Shown: positions 1 through 5,074 of the stretch, in pieces
Layout of the letters: each line of letters begins with the position of its first letter
How positions within the stretch are numbered: position 1 is the stretch's first letter
Assembly (NCBI GenBank): GCA_946415665.1
Contig: CAMKTI010000089.1
Span: 1-7,098, forward strand
DNA length: 7,098 nt
Origin: an uncultured Clostridia bacterium
Lineage (GTDB): Bacteria; Bacillota; Clostridia; Lachnospirales; CAMVHY01
Reading direction: 5' to 3'
Notes under the pieces: model-generated
What the model was told of the DNA's origin: nothing
Database searches by the model: none
What the model saw: only the letters and a program-made list of their open reading frames with translations
Translations under genes and position numbers: made by a program

Positions 1-233
1 GTCTTAGCATAACGAATGACAATAAAATTCCAATGTTTAAAAGCAAGGAAAGTATTCTCGATAATACGTCTAGAGCGATAAAGTTTACGGTGAGACCACT
101 GTCTCTTTTCTTCAAAACCTTAAAATCTTTGTAATCGCGTTGTTAAAGTCTGTTGCGTTTCGGAAAAATAACTGATTTCATATTTTGTACAGCGATAGTA
201 AGACAAAATTTCGCTTATATCCAAGCATAATCT
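1..233 (-). repeat. Inverted repeat partner of 1690-1910 (two copies of element A orfB)
   Basis: The reverse complement of this stretch matches the + strand from about 1690 to 1910 with only scattered substitutions, including an identical run from TTTTGAAGAAAAGAGACAGT onward except for one base. The arms are large enough to support inversion of the material between them, or misassembly of this region. Confidence 0.85.
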
Positions 234-478
234 GCAAATAATAATTTTGCATTGAGTTTTTTGATCAAGTTAATAGCTTCTTTACAATCGGCACGCGTTC
301 TCTCTGTAACGACAAATTTTACAGGCGTACCACGCTCATTGACGGCTAAGTGTGTTTTCGAATTGAGCCCCTTTTGTCTTTGATATAATCTGATTCCTGC
401 CACGAGTCCCAGCCTCATGTTGATGTGCTTTCACATAACTCGAACTTATCATTAGCCATTCAAAGATCACATCACCTT
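1..478 (-). pseudogene. IS427-type transposase orfB (element A), broken DDE domain
   Basis: This would be the catalytic DDE half of the element A transposase. On the minus strand, pieces in different frames line up with the family. First comes an EWLM-I-x-SSYVKAHQH stretch just after orfA, where the first catalytic Asp (normally in MIDSS) is read as Ser. Next is GLNSKTHLAV with RADCKEAINLIKKL and LLFAD (second Asp), then SVIFPKRN, and RRIIENTF with the catalytic Glu, ending at RYAK at position 1. Defects include a frameshift at the GGGG run near 350-360, a stop after LLFADYAWI at 215-217, a stop in the PKRN-L-stop-QRDY segment, and a 41-nt stretch (90-130) where the family as I recall it has about 3 nt. 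The gene is dead, and it is partial because it leaves the window. Confidence 0.85.
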
Positions 479-716
479 TCAGTATTTCATCTCAAATAAT
501 TTTTTCCATATACCTTTTCGTTGCCACCGAATAAATCTTTGATGAATCGTACCACACTTGACATAATCTGGAGGCAAATCCCTCCACAAAGATCCTGTTT
601 TAAGTATCCAAATAACTGCATTGATAAATTCCCGATTATCTTTGGCTGTGCCTTCATGTTGCCCTGGCTGACTTGTCATGCGCGATTCTATTAGTTTCAA
701 CTTTGCATCACTTATA
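479..716 (-). pseudogene. IS427-type transposase orfA (element A), 5' end separated by element B
   Basis: This encodes the N-terminal, DNA-binding (helix-turn-helix, DUF4096-like) half of the element A transposase. Visible motifs in order are ISDAKLKLIES, GQHEGTAKDNREFINAVIWI, LKTGSLWRDLPPDY and HQRFIRWQRKGIWKKLFE, a near-complete match to the family as I know it. The frame ends with TGA at 479-481, and orfB continues in another frame, as expected for a two-ORF transposase that relies on frameshifting. Its own first codons (ATG GAA ACA on the minus strand, 1596-1588) now lie on the other side of element B. The open frame continues upstream through the element B terminal repeat into element B's orfB, so a start at 742 would be an accident of the insertion. 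It is well preserved but has no natural start, so I call it a pseudogene. Confidence 0.85.
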
Positions 717-737
717 TTAGGCAGCGTTGACATAAAA
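717..737 (-). repeat. Terminal inverted repeat of element B, 3' end, left copy
   Basis: On the + strand this end reads TTAGGCAGCGTTGACATAAAA. It pairs with the other end of element B at 1562-1582, differing at four positions, and aligns with the same end of the right copy at 6496-6516. It marks the junction between element B and the interrupted orfA of element A. Confidence 0.85.
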
Positions 738-1545
738 AACAAATCAAAAATAAAAGCAGGCTGGATGTTGGAGATAAAAATAGAATCGATCTTATCGTAA
801 CGAGTAAAAACTTTTCTAAAGCGTTTTAATCTCAGGAAATATCGCTCGATATTATTGCGATGTTTATAAAAGTGTTTGTCATAGCTTCAAGTTAACTTAC
901 AATTTTTTTTAGTTGGAACAACTGTTTTAAAACCGTGAGTCTTGGCTAAAGCTAAAGTTTTATCATCTTCGTAAGCTCTGTCCATCAAGAGATAATTATT
1001 ATTTTTGGAATATATGGATTCAATAAACTTTCTTTCTTCCGTAGCATTGTGAAAGTTGCCAGGAGACAAACGAAAAACCACTGGACATTAAGATGCACAA
1101 CATAAATGCCATTTCGTTATCGTTATTAATCACTTTTTTAACGTTTAATGCTCTGTTGTTGATTATCTTTATTCTTTTTTGCATCTCGACTCACCTTTAT
1201 GCTCGTACTATCAATAAAGAATATATAATTCTCTTCATTAAGCAGTTTTTGCTTTTTCATAGCTTTTAAAACAAGGTTTGAAAGAAAAAAAGCAATAGCC
1301 TTTGTGATTACACTGTTCTTCGCCTATCTGCTAAATTTCATATAAACTGTGTGTCAGCTTCCATATTTTTTTGGTAATACCCTCCATTTCAACCATTCTC
1401 TATTATATAAAGCACTGCACACATGAATTTGTAGTTTGGTATCTTCGCCAGTTTCTTTGCTATCGTAATTAATTCCTCCAGCTTTTTATATTGTGTTTTG
1501 TAAATTTTATATTTCTGTCTTACCACTTTTTTCTTTTTGCTCAAT
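731..1545 (-). pseudogene. IS5-family transposase of element B, left copy, multiply broken
   Basis: Minus-strand pieces read as follows: YKKLEELITIAKKL, then CAVLYIIENG, a WRVLPKKYGS-stop-HTVYMKFSR-stop-AKNS stretch, NYIFFIDSTSIKVS (first catalytic Asp), LSPGNFHNA, YLLMDRAYEDD (second Asp), HGFKTVVPTKKN, and KHRNNIERYFLRLKRFRKV (catalytic Glu). At least four stops or frameshifts interrupt it: near 1396, at two positions where Trp would be expected (TGA and TAG, 1320-1355), after SIKR near 1126, and at a TGA near 885 where the right copy has a Cys codon. The stop expected at the end of orfB (TGA inside the terminal repeat of the right copy) reads TCA here, so the frame runs on into element A's orfA. 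No clear start codon remains; the upstream limit is approximate. Confidence 0.85.
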
Positions 1546-1561
1546 CTATTTTCTATTTTTA

Positions 1562-1582
1562 TTTTATGTGAACACTATCTAA
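1562..1582 (-). repeat. Terminal inverted repeat of element B, 5' end
   Basis: Read on the minus strand, this end begins TTAGATAGTGTTCACATAA and lies upstream of the orfA-like half of element B. All five element ends in the window, read outward, finish in TAA, including both ends of this one copy. That favours TAA being part of the repeat and not a target duplication. Confidence 0.83.
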
Positions 1583-1674
1583 ATCTATGTTTCCATTTTT
1601 ATTTTGCTCCCGTTTTTTATTTCTCTCCATTATACCTTATTTTATGGTTTATTTCTCTTTTTTATCTTATTTGC
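1583..1674 (-). promoter_or_regulatory. Leader of element A transposase: possible -10 box, ribosome site and orfA start
   Basis: Between the terminal repeat of element A and element B lies the original leader of orfA. On the minus strand it holds a perfect TATAAT at 1634-1629, a GGGAG ribosome site at 1611-1607, and 10 nt later ATG at 1596-1594 followed by GAA ACA. The insertion then cuts the gene, and its coding sequence resumes below 717. I see no good -35 box, so the promoter is weakly supported, while the ribosome site and start are well placed. Confidence 0.5.
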
Positions 1675-1689
1675 GTAGACACTATCTAA
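1675..1689 (-). repeat. Terminal inverted repeat of element A, 5' end of minus copy
   Basis: On the + strand it reads GTAGACACTATCTAA, identical over 15 bp to the end of the + strand fragment at 1982-1996. Because both are in direct orientation, they must be the start of one copy and the end of another. This shows that the minus copy inserted into the + copy. Confidence 0.85.
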
Positions 1690-1996
1690 CAAAATTTTGT
1701 GTTATACATATAGCAAAACGAAATATAAAATCAGTTATTTCTCCGAAACGCAACAAACTTGAACAACGCAATTATAAAGGGTTTGGGGTTTTGAAGAAAA
1801 GAGACAGTAGTCTCACCGTAAACTTTATCGCTTTAGACATGTTATTGAGAATACTTTCCTTGCTTTTAAACGTTGGCACGGTATTGCCACTAGATATGCT
1901 AAAATGCTCGATGGTTTCGTCGCTTCTATATTATTTCCGTTTTATTTTTATGTATTTGTGATTCTTTTAAATTTTTTTCATGTAGACACTATCTAA
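1690..1996 (+). pseudogene. 3' fragment of element A transposase orfB on the + strand
   Basis: This is the C-terminal part of the same element A transposase, now on the + strand. It begins abruptly at the terminal repeat of the minus copy, so its 5' part was displaced to the left. One frame gives KRNIKSVISPKRN and LEQRNY (up to 1775). After a 41-nt block, a second frame from 1817 gives RKLYRFRHVIENTFLAFKRW, with the catalytic Glu, then HGIATRYAKM and HVDTI, stopping at TAA 1994-1996 inside the terminal repeat. The 41 nt (1776-1816) replace about 3 nt expected in the family, which is a 38-nt insertion that shifts the frame. The same insertion is in the minus copy at 90-130, so it predates the separation of the two copies. 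The fragment is not functional. Confidence 0.87.
1982..1996 (+). repeat. Terminal repeat of element A, 3' end of + strand fragment
   Basis: It reads GTAGACACTATCTAA and closes the IS island. The last codons of orfB and its TAA stop are built into the repeat (GTA GAC ACT ATC TAA). Unique sequence leading to dnaJ begins right after it. Confidence 0.85.
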
Positions 1997-2101
1997 CATC
2001 ATCTGATTTTTTCTAAATCAAAAAATATATTATGGAAGCGATCGATTTTTATTTATATTTTTATGGTGCAATAATTTTTTATTACGCAAAAGATTTTTTT
2101 T

Positions 2102-2110
2102 TGCTAAAAT
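2102..2110 (+). promoter_or_regulatory. Candidate dnaJ promoter (extended -10)
   Basis: TGCTAAAAT is an extended -10 element (TGn plus TAAAAT), placed so that the transcript would start near 2117 with a leader of about 25 nt before dnaJ. The -35 region around 2082-2087 (TTACGC) is poor. No CIRCE operator (TTAGCACTC-N9-GAGTGCTAA) is seen between the IS island and dnaJ, so HrcA control is not supported by this sequence. Confidence 0.45.
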
Positions 2111-2128
2111 AAAGATTAATTTATTTTT

Positions 2129-2133
2129 GGAGG
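2129..2133 (+). promoter_or_regulatory. Ribosome binding site of dnaJ
   Basis: GGAGG lies 9 nt before GTG at 2143 and decides this start. The GTG two bases earlier (2141) is out of frame with the DnaJ protein, and no in-frame ATG is nearby. Confidence 0.85.
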
Positions 2134-2142
2134 AAAAACGGT

Positions 2143-3297
2143 GTGGGAAAAGACTATTACAAATCGCTTGGGGTAGAAAAAAATGCGAGTTCGGACGAAA
2201 TAAAAAGTGCTTACCGAAAGCTAGCAAAAAAATATCATCCTGATGTTAATCCCGGCGATAAGAATGCAGAAGCGAAATTTAAAGAAGTTAGTGAAGCTTA
2301 TGCAGTTTTAAGCGATCCACAAAAACGTGCAACTTATGACCATCTTGGTTCATCAGCTTTTGACGGAAGTCAAGGAAGTGCATATAACGCGGCAGATTTT
2401 GATTTTAGTGAAATATTTAAATCTGCATTTGGTGGCGGATTTGGTGGCTTCGAAGATTTATTTGGAGATTTTTTTGGTGGCAGTTCAAGCAGAAATAATT
2501 CGGCTGTCAGAGGAAGCAATGTTTTCGCTCAAGTACAAATTGATTTATTAGAAGCGATATTTGGATGCAAAAAAATTATTAATGTTTCCTTAGATTGTAT
2601 GTGTGATAATTGTAGAGGAACTGGAGCGAAACCTGGGACATTTCCAGAAAACTGTAGAAAATGTGGAGGGAGCGGAAGAATTCATATACAACGACAAAGT
2701 ATGTTTGGGTCAATCAGTATTCAAATGTCAACTTGTAATGTATGTAATGGAACAGGAAAAGTTATAAGAGAGAAATGTCAAAAATGTCGCGGTGCTGGTA
2801 CAATTAGACAAGAAAAAAAACTTGAAATAGATATTCCGAAAGGGATCGCAAACGACCAAACAATACGAATTTCTAATAAAGGCGGAGCTGGAAAAAATGG
2901 CGGACCAAACGGAGATTTATTAGTTACTGTTTATGTCAAACCGCACAAATATTTTATAAGAAAGGGTGATGATTTATATTTAGACGTACCAATTGAATTT
3001 ATTCAGGCAGTTTTAGGTGATGAAATTGAAATTCAAACGGTCTACGGACCAGAAAAAATAAAAATTAAACCCGGAACCCAATCAGGAACTGTTTTTACGT
3101 TAAAAAATAAAGGTGTGCCCAATGTGCAAAATAATAGAATTATAGGTAATTTGATTTTAAAATTAAATGTTCATGTACCAACCAATGTTTCCGATAGACA
3201 AAAAAAATTACTAAAAGAATTTTTTGCTGACAATTCCGATTCCAAAGACAAAAAAAAATCTTTTTTTGATATGTTAAAAGACACGTTTAAAAATTAA
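2143..3297 (+). CDS. dnaJ: Molecular chaperone DnaJ (Hsp40)
   Basis: DnaJ is the cytoplasmic co-chaperone that delivers unfolded proteins to DnaK and stimulates its ATPase. The 384-residue protein is full length for a type I DnaJ. The J domain spans about residues 3-68, with the essential HPD at 32-34. A Gly/Phe-rich linker covers about 73-115. The zinc domain has all four CxxCxGxG repeats, with cysteines at 154/157, 171/174, 198/201 and 212/215. The substrate-binding C-terminal domains follow, with recognisable GGPNGDLLVTVYV and QAVLGDEIEI segments. The GTG start is fixed by GGAGG upstream. The genes often found beside it (hrcA, grpE, dnaK) are absent; an IS island ends about 150 bp upstream. 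No stops or frameshifts are seen, in contrast to the surrounding IS genes, so it is under selection. Confidence 0.98.
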   Translation: MGKDYYKSLGVEKNASSDEIKSAYRKLAKKYHPDVNPGDKNAEAKFKEVSEAYAVLSDPQKRATYDHLGSSAFDGSQGSAYNAADFDFSEIFKSAFGGGFGGFEDLFGDFFGGSSSRNNSAVRGSNVFAQVQIDLLEAIFGCKKIINVSLDCMCDNCRGTGAKPGTFPENCRKCGGSGRIHIQRQSMFGSISIQMSTCNVCNGTGKVIREKCQKCRGAGTIRQEKKLEIDIPKGIANDQTIRISNKGGAGKNGGPNGDLLVTVYVKPHKYFIRKGDDLYLDVPIEFIQAVLGDEIEIQTVYGPEKIKIKPGTQSGTVFTLKNKGVPNVQNNRIIGNLILKLNVHVPTNVSDRQKKLLKEFFADNSDSKDKKKSFFDMLKDTFKN

Positions 3298-3322
3298 TTT
3301 TAAAGTATAAAAAAAAAATTTA

Positions 3323-3376
3323 TGGCAATAATTATTTACATAAAAAAAATAGCGAGGTGTAAATAATGTATTGCCA
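3323..3376 (+). promoter_or_regulatory. 18-bp inverted repeat over the start of the small Cys-rich gene
   Basis: The arms 3323-3340 and 3358-3376 can pair over 18 base pairs, with one unpaired base, G3368, which is the G of the ATG start codon of the next gene. The 17-nt loop (3341-3357) carries the GCGAGG ribosome site. In mRNA the ribosome site would be exposed in the loop while the start codon sits in the stem, an arrangement that could limit initiation until the stem opens. No U-tract follows on the + strand, so it is not a normal terminator for dnaJ. On the minus strand a run of ten T follows it, but no minus-strand gene is present to terminate. Pairing is seen directly; the regulatory role is inference. 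Confidence 0.6.
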
Positions 3377-3518
3377 AAAGATAAAAAAATATTGTCCAAA
3401 GAATAAAACAAATTATTTTGACAAAACTTCGATTTTAAATGAAAATGCCGATTTAAATCAATGCGCTGACTGTGTATATTTTTTTTCCAAGAACTGTGAA
3501 AATAATTCTGACATTTAA
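3366..3518 (+). CDS. Small cysteine-rich hypothetical protein (50 aa)
   Basis: I do not recognise this gene by name. It encodes 50 residues with five cysteines: Cys3, Cys10, Cys33, Cys36 and Cys44. The NQCADCVYF segment has a CxxC pair, the kind of spacing used in small zinc or redox sites. The N-terminal half is lysine-rich and charged, and there is no signal peptide or membrane segment, so it is probably cytoplasmic. Support for being real comes from GAGG 8 nt before the ATG, its position between dnaJ and a good terminator, and a cysteine density unlikely in random AT-rich DNA. It is probably co-transcribed with dnaJ, 68 bp apart with no terminator between, and its start lies in a strong hairpin. 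A metal-binding or stress-linked role would be guesswork. Confidence 0.65.
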   Translation: MYCQKIKKYCPKNKTNYFDKTSILNENADLNQCADCVYFFSKNCENNSDI

Positions 3519-3533
3519 TTTTATGAAGCGAAT

Positions 3534-3567
3534 AAAAAAACAGCTAGTTAGAGAGGCTGTTTTTTTT
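3534..3567 (+). terminator. Intrinsic terminator after dnaJ and the small gene
   Basis: Seven A residues then CAGC, an 11-nt loop, GCTG and eight T residues give a stem of up to about 10 pairs with a GC core and a U-tract. It lies 15 nt after the stop of the small gene and closes the dnaJ transcript. The A-run on the other side could let it act on the minus strand too. Confidence 0.75.
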
Positions 3568-3856
3568 ATAAAAAAATTTTATTTTATATTTTTAATGGGG
3601 TAGTATGTAAATTTTTAATTTATATCTAGCAAAAATTATAAGTGTTTTTTAATACATAACTCGATTGTTGATTTTGTTATTAAGAATTTTTTTCAAAGCC
3701 AATTTTATTTTTTTGTATCCAAAATTTATAACACGTTATTTTAGCAATTAGATTTAAAAATAGTTTTTTTGATAAATAATATTTTTGGCTCAAGAATAAA
3801 TCTTTTGTTTTATTATTTGGTTTGAATAGAAAAATAATTTATGAGACGTGATTTTT
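3568..3856 (+). other. Gene-free AT-rich stretch between the dnaJ and coaE transcripts
   Basis: I see no open frame with a credible ribosome site on either strand, no RNA gene and no IS end here. It separates the dnaJ terminator from coaE and presumably contains the coaE promoter. In many Clostridia the gene before coaE is polA, but I found no recognisable DNA polymerase I C-terminal motif in any frame. Confidence 0.6.
3769..3798 (+). promoter_or_regulatory. Possible promoter of the coaE operon
   Basis: TTGATA at 3769-3774 is a fair -35 box. After 17 nt comes AAGAAT (3792-3797), a mediocre -10 box. The transcript would start near 3804, about 50 nt before coaE. In DNA this AT-rich such matches are common, so this is only a candidate. 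Confidence 0.3.
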
Positions 3857-4468
3857 GTGGATAAAAAAATAAAAATAATTGGTGTTACAGGAAAAAGTGG
3901 AAGTGGAAAATCAAGTTTATGTAAAATTTTGTGCTCACACAAAAAAATCTTTTTGATTTCAGCGGATAAAATAGCCCACGAAATTATTTTATATAACAAA
4001 AATGTCTATATGAGTTTGGTAAAAATTTTTGGAGCAGAAATTTTAAATGAGAATTCTAGTATAAACAGAAAAAAATTATCGGATATTGTTTTTAAATCCG
4101 ATGAGAACATAAAAAAAATAAATCTTATAACACATAAAGCAATTATTTTTGAAATAAAATCTGAAATAGAAACCGTGCTCTTAGAAAGTAAAAATTATGA
4201 TTTGATTGTAATTGATGCGCCACTTTTAATTGAAACTGGATTAAATAAAATTTGTGATGAAATATGGCTTGTATGTGCAAAAAAAAAATTGCTTGAGCAG
4301 CGCTTAATTTTGCGTGATAATATAAATCAAGAAAAAATAAATATGAGGTTAAGAAATCAAATTAAGTTTGACGAAGCAAAAAAATTTGCCGATAAAATAA
4401 TTTATAATAACGGAAATTTAATTGATTTTGAAAATAAAATTAAAAAAATATTAGGCAGTGAAAAATAA
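3857..4468 (+). CDS. coaE: Dephospho-CoA kinase
   Basis: CoaE phosphorylates the 3'-OH of the ribose in dephospho-CoA with ATP, the last step of coenzyme A synthesis, in the cytoplasm. With the start used here the protein is 203 residues, normal for the family. It has a Walker A loop G12-KSGS-GKS, the family's conserved Asp in SADKIAHEI (Asp37, usually VDxxVH), INRKKLSDIVF (the idRxxLxxxVF motif), NLITHKAI, a DAPLL strand at about 120-124, and an LRNQIKFDEAKKFAD segment ahead of the C-terminal helix. I chose GTG 3857 because GAGAC lies 9 nt upstream and the family usually starts only a few residues before the IGVTG strand; GTG 3848, three codons earlier, is possible. The ATG at 3841 is out of frame. 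The stop codon touches the start of the next gene, so the two are one operon. Confidence 0.93.
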   Translation: MDKKIKIIGVTGKSGSGKSSLCKILCSHKKIFLISADKIAHEIILYNKNVYMSLVKIFGAEILNENSSINRKKLSDIVFKSDENIKKINLITHKAIIFEIKSEIETVLLESKNYDLIVIDAPLLIETGLNKICDEIWLVCAKKKLLEQRLILRDNINQEKINMRLRNQIKFDEAKKFADKIIYNNGNLIDFENKIKKILGSEK

Positions 4469-5047
4469 ATGCGAGTTTATGTATTTAATTTTAATAAGCG
4501 AAAGAGAATTTTTGTGCGAATTTTATTTTTGTGTCTGATATTTTTTTTGTGCTTTGTTATAACAACAAAAATTTTTTTCCCAATAAAATATTTTGATTCG
4601 ATAAAGAAATACTCGGCAAAATATAATCTTGATCCAAGTTTTGTTTGCGCAATTATTTACACGGAAAGCAAATTTAATTCGAATTCTGTTTCACATAAAA
4701 ATGCGATTGGTTTAATGCAAATACAAACAACGACAGCTGATTGGATTGCAAAAAAAATTAAGTTTAAAAATTATGATGTAAAAAAATTATTTGAGCCTGA
4801 TACGAATATAAATTTCGGTTGCTTTTATTTTAAATATCTGTTGGTTAAATTTGATAATAATTATGATTTTGCGTTTTGCGCTTATAATGCAGGCCTTGGA
4901 AATTTATCAAAATGGATTGAAAAATATTCGCACGATAAAAAAAAATTGTTTTATATTCCGTTTAAAGAAACAAAAAATTATTTGGCGCGCGTTAAGTTTT
5001 ATCAAAAAATTTATGCTCTCAGAATTAAATTTCTTGTAGTAAAATAA
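4469..5047 (+). CDS. Membrane-anchored lytic transglycosylase, SLT domain
   Basis: Lytic transglycosylases cleave the MurNAc-GlcNAc bond of peptidoglycan and form 1,6-anhydro ends. The 192-residue protein starts with a basic segment and one hydrophobic helix at about residues 16-36, a signal anchor that places the domain outside the membrane. The goose-lysozyme-like SLT domain fills about 45-180. It has the catalytic Glu66 in IIYTESKFN, AIGLMQIQ at 79-86 (family G-L-M-Q motif), AYNAG at 138-142, and the ETKNYLARV motif at 167-175 with the conserved Tyr. ATG follows the coaE stop with no gap, implying translational coupling; no strong ribosome site is visible. Position directly after coaE and before a solute-binding protein gene matches a gene order I know from Clostridia. 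A host-restricted organism that keeps this gene probably still builds a cell wall. Confidence 0.93.
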   Translation: MRVYVFNFNKRKRIFVRILFLCLIFFLCFVITTKIFFPIKYFDSIKKYSAKYNLDPSFVCAIIYTESKFNSNSVSHKNAIGLMQIQTTTADWIAKKIKFKNYDVKKLFEPDTNINFGCFYFKYLLVKFDNNYDFAFCAYNAGLGNLSKWIEKYSHDKKKLFYIPFKETKNYLARVKFYQKIYALRIKFLVVK

Positions 5048-5074
5048 AAAATAAAAAAGAGAGCGCGATGACTT

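Larger units (their letters stand above)
717..1582 (-). mobile_element. IS5-family element B, left copy, inserted in element A (866 bp)
   Basis: This is a complete but dead insertion sequence with both terminal repeats. The ends are 21-bp inverted repeats (717-737 and 1562-1582) that agree at 17 of 21 positions. The transposase reads on the minus strand. Its outer ends share the CTATCTAA-type tip with element A, so the two belong to the same IS subgroup, but their transposases are clearly different. No convincing target-site duplication is visible: the left flank ends CTTATA and the right flank begins ATCTATG. The copy at 6496-7098 is the same element in the same orientation. This left copy carries about 30 extra bases around 1272-1305 that the right copy lacks. 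Length is normal for a small IS5-family member. Confidence 0.88.
1..1689 (-). mobile_element. IS5-family (IS427-like) element A, minus-strand copy, interrupted and cut by the window edge
   Basis: This element reads right to left. Its left terminal repeat is at 1675-1689, its leader and orfA start codon lie at 1583-1674, element B interrupts it at 717-1582, and the rest of orfA and orfB run from 716 to position 1. The orfB homology is still running at position 1, so roughly 100 bp of the 3' end, including the other terminal repeat, should lie to the left of the window, judging by the + strand fragment at 1690-1996. The copy cannot be active: orfA is split, orfB has frameshifts, stops and a 38-nt insertion, and the first catalytic Asp is Ser. 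The family call rests on the two-ORF organisation and on transposase motifs remembered from the IS427 group; I could not search a database. Confidence 0.85.

Noticed and set aside
1320..1355. UGA read as tryptophan (altered genetic code)
   Set aside because: One of the two expected Trp positions is TAG, not TGA, and the coaE and transglycosylase genes encode Trp with TGG. These are plain nonsense mutations in a dead IS.
1587..1961. A 124-codon + strand open frame
   Set aside because: It crosses the antisense leader and terminal repeat of element A and then the out-of-frame part of an orfB fragment. Its start has no ribosome site, and homology shows the real orfB residues lie in two different frames.
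2030..2227. Minus-strand open frame over the dnaJ promoter and start
   Set aside because: It is antisense to the J domain and dnaJ leader, without homology or a ribosome site.
3323..3376. Terminator of dnaJ
   Set aside because: The stem is strong, but what follows on the + strand is A-rich with no T run, and a gene with a ribosome site starts inside it. The real terminator is at 3534-3567.
3790..3999. Minus-strand open frame over the coaE start
   Set aside because: It is antisense to the Walker A region of coaE, has no ribosome site, and its hydrophobic composition is what reverse-complemented AT-rich coding DNA gives.
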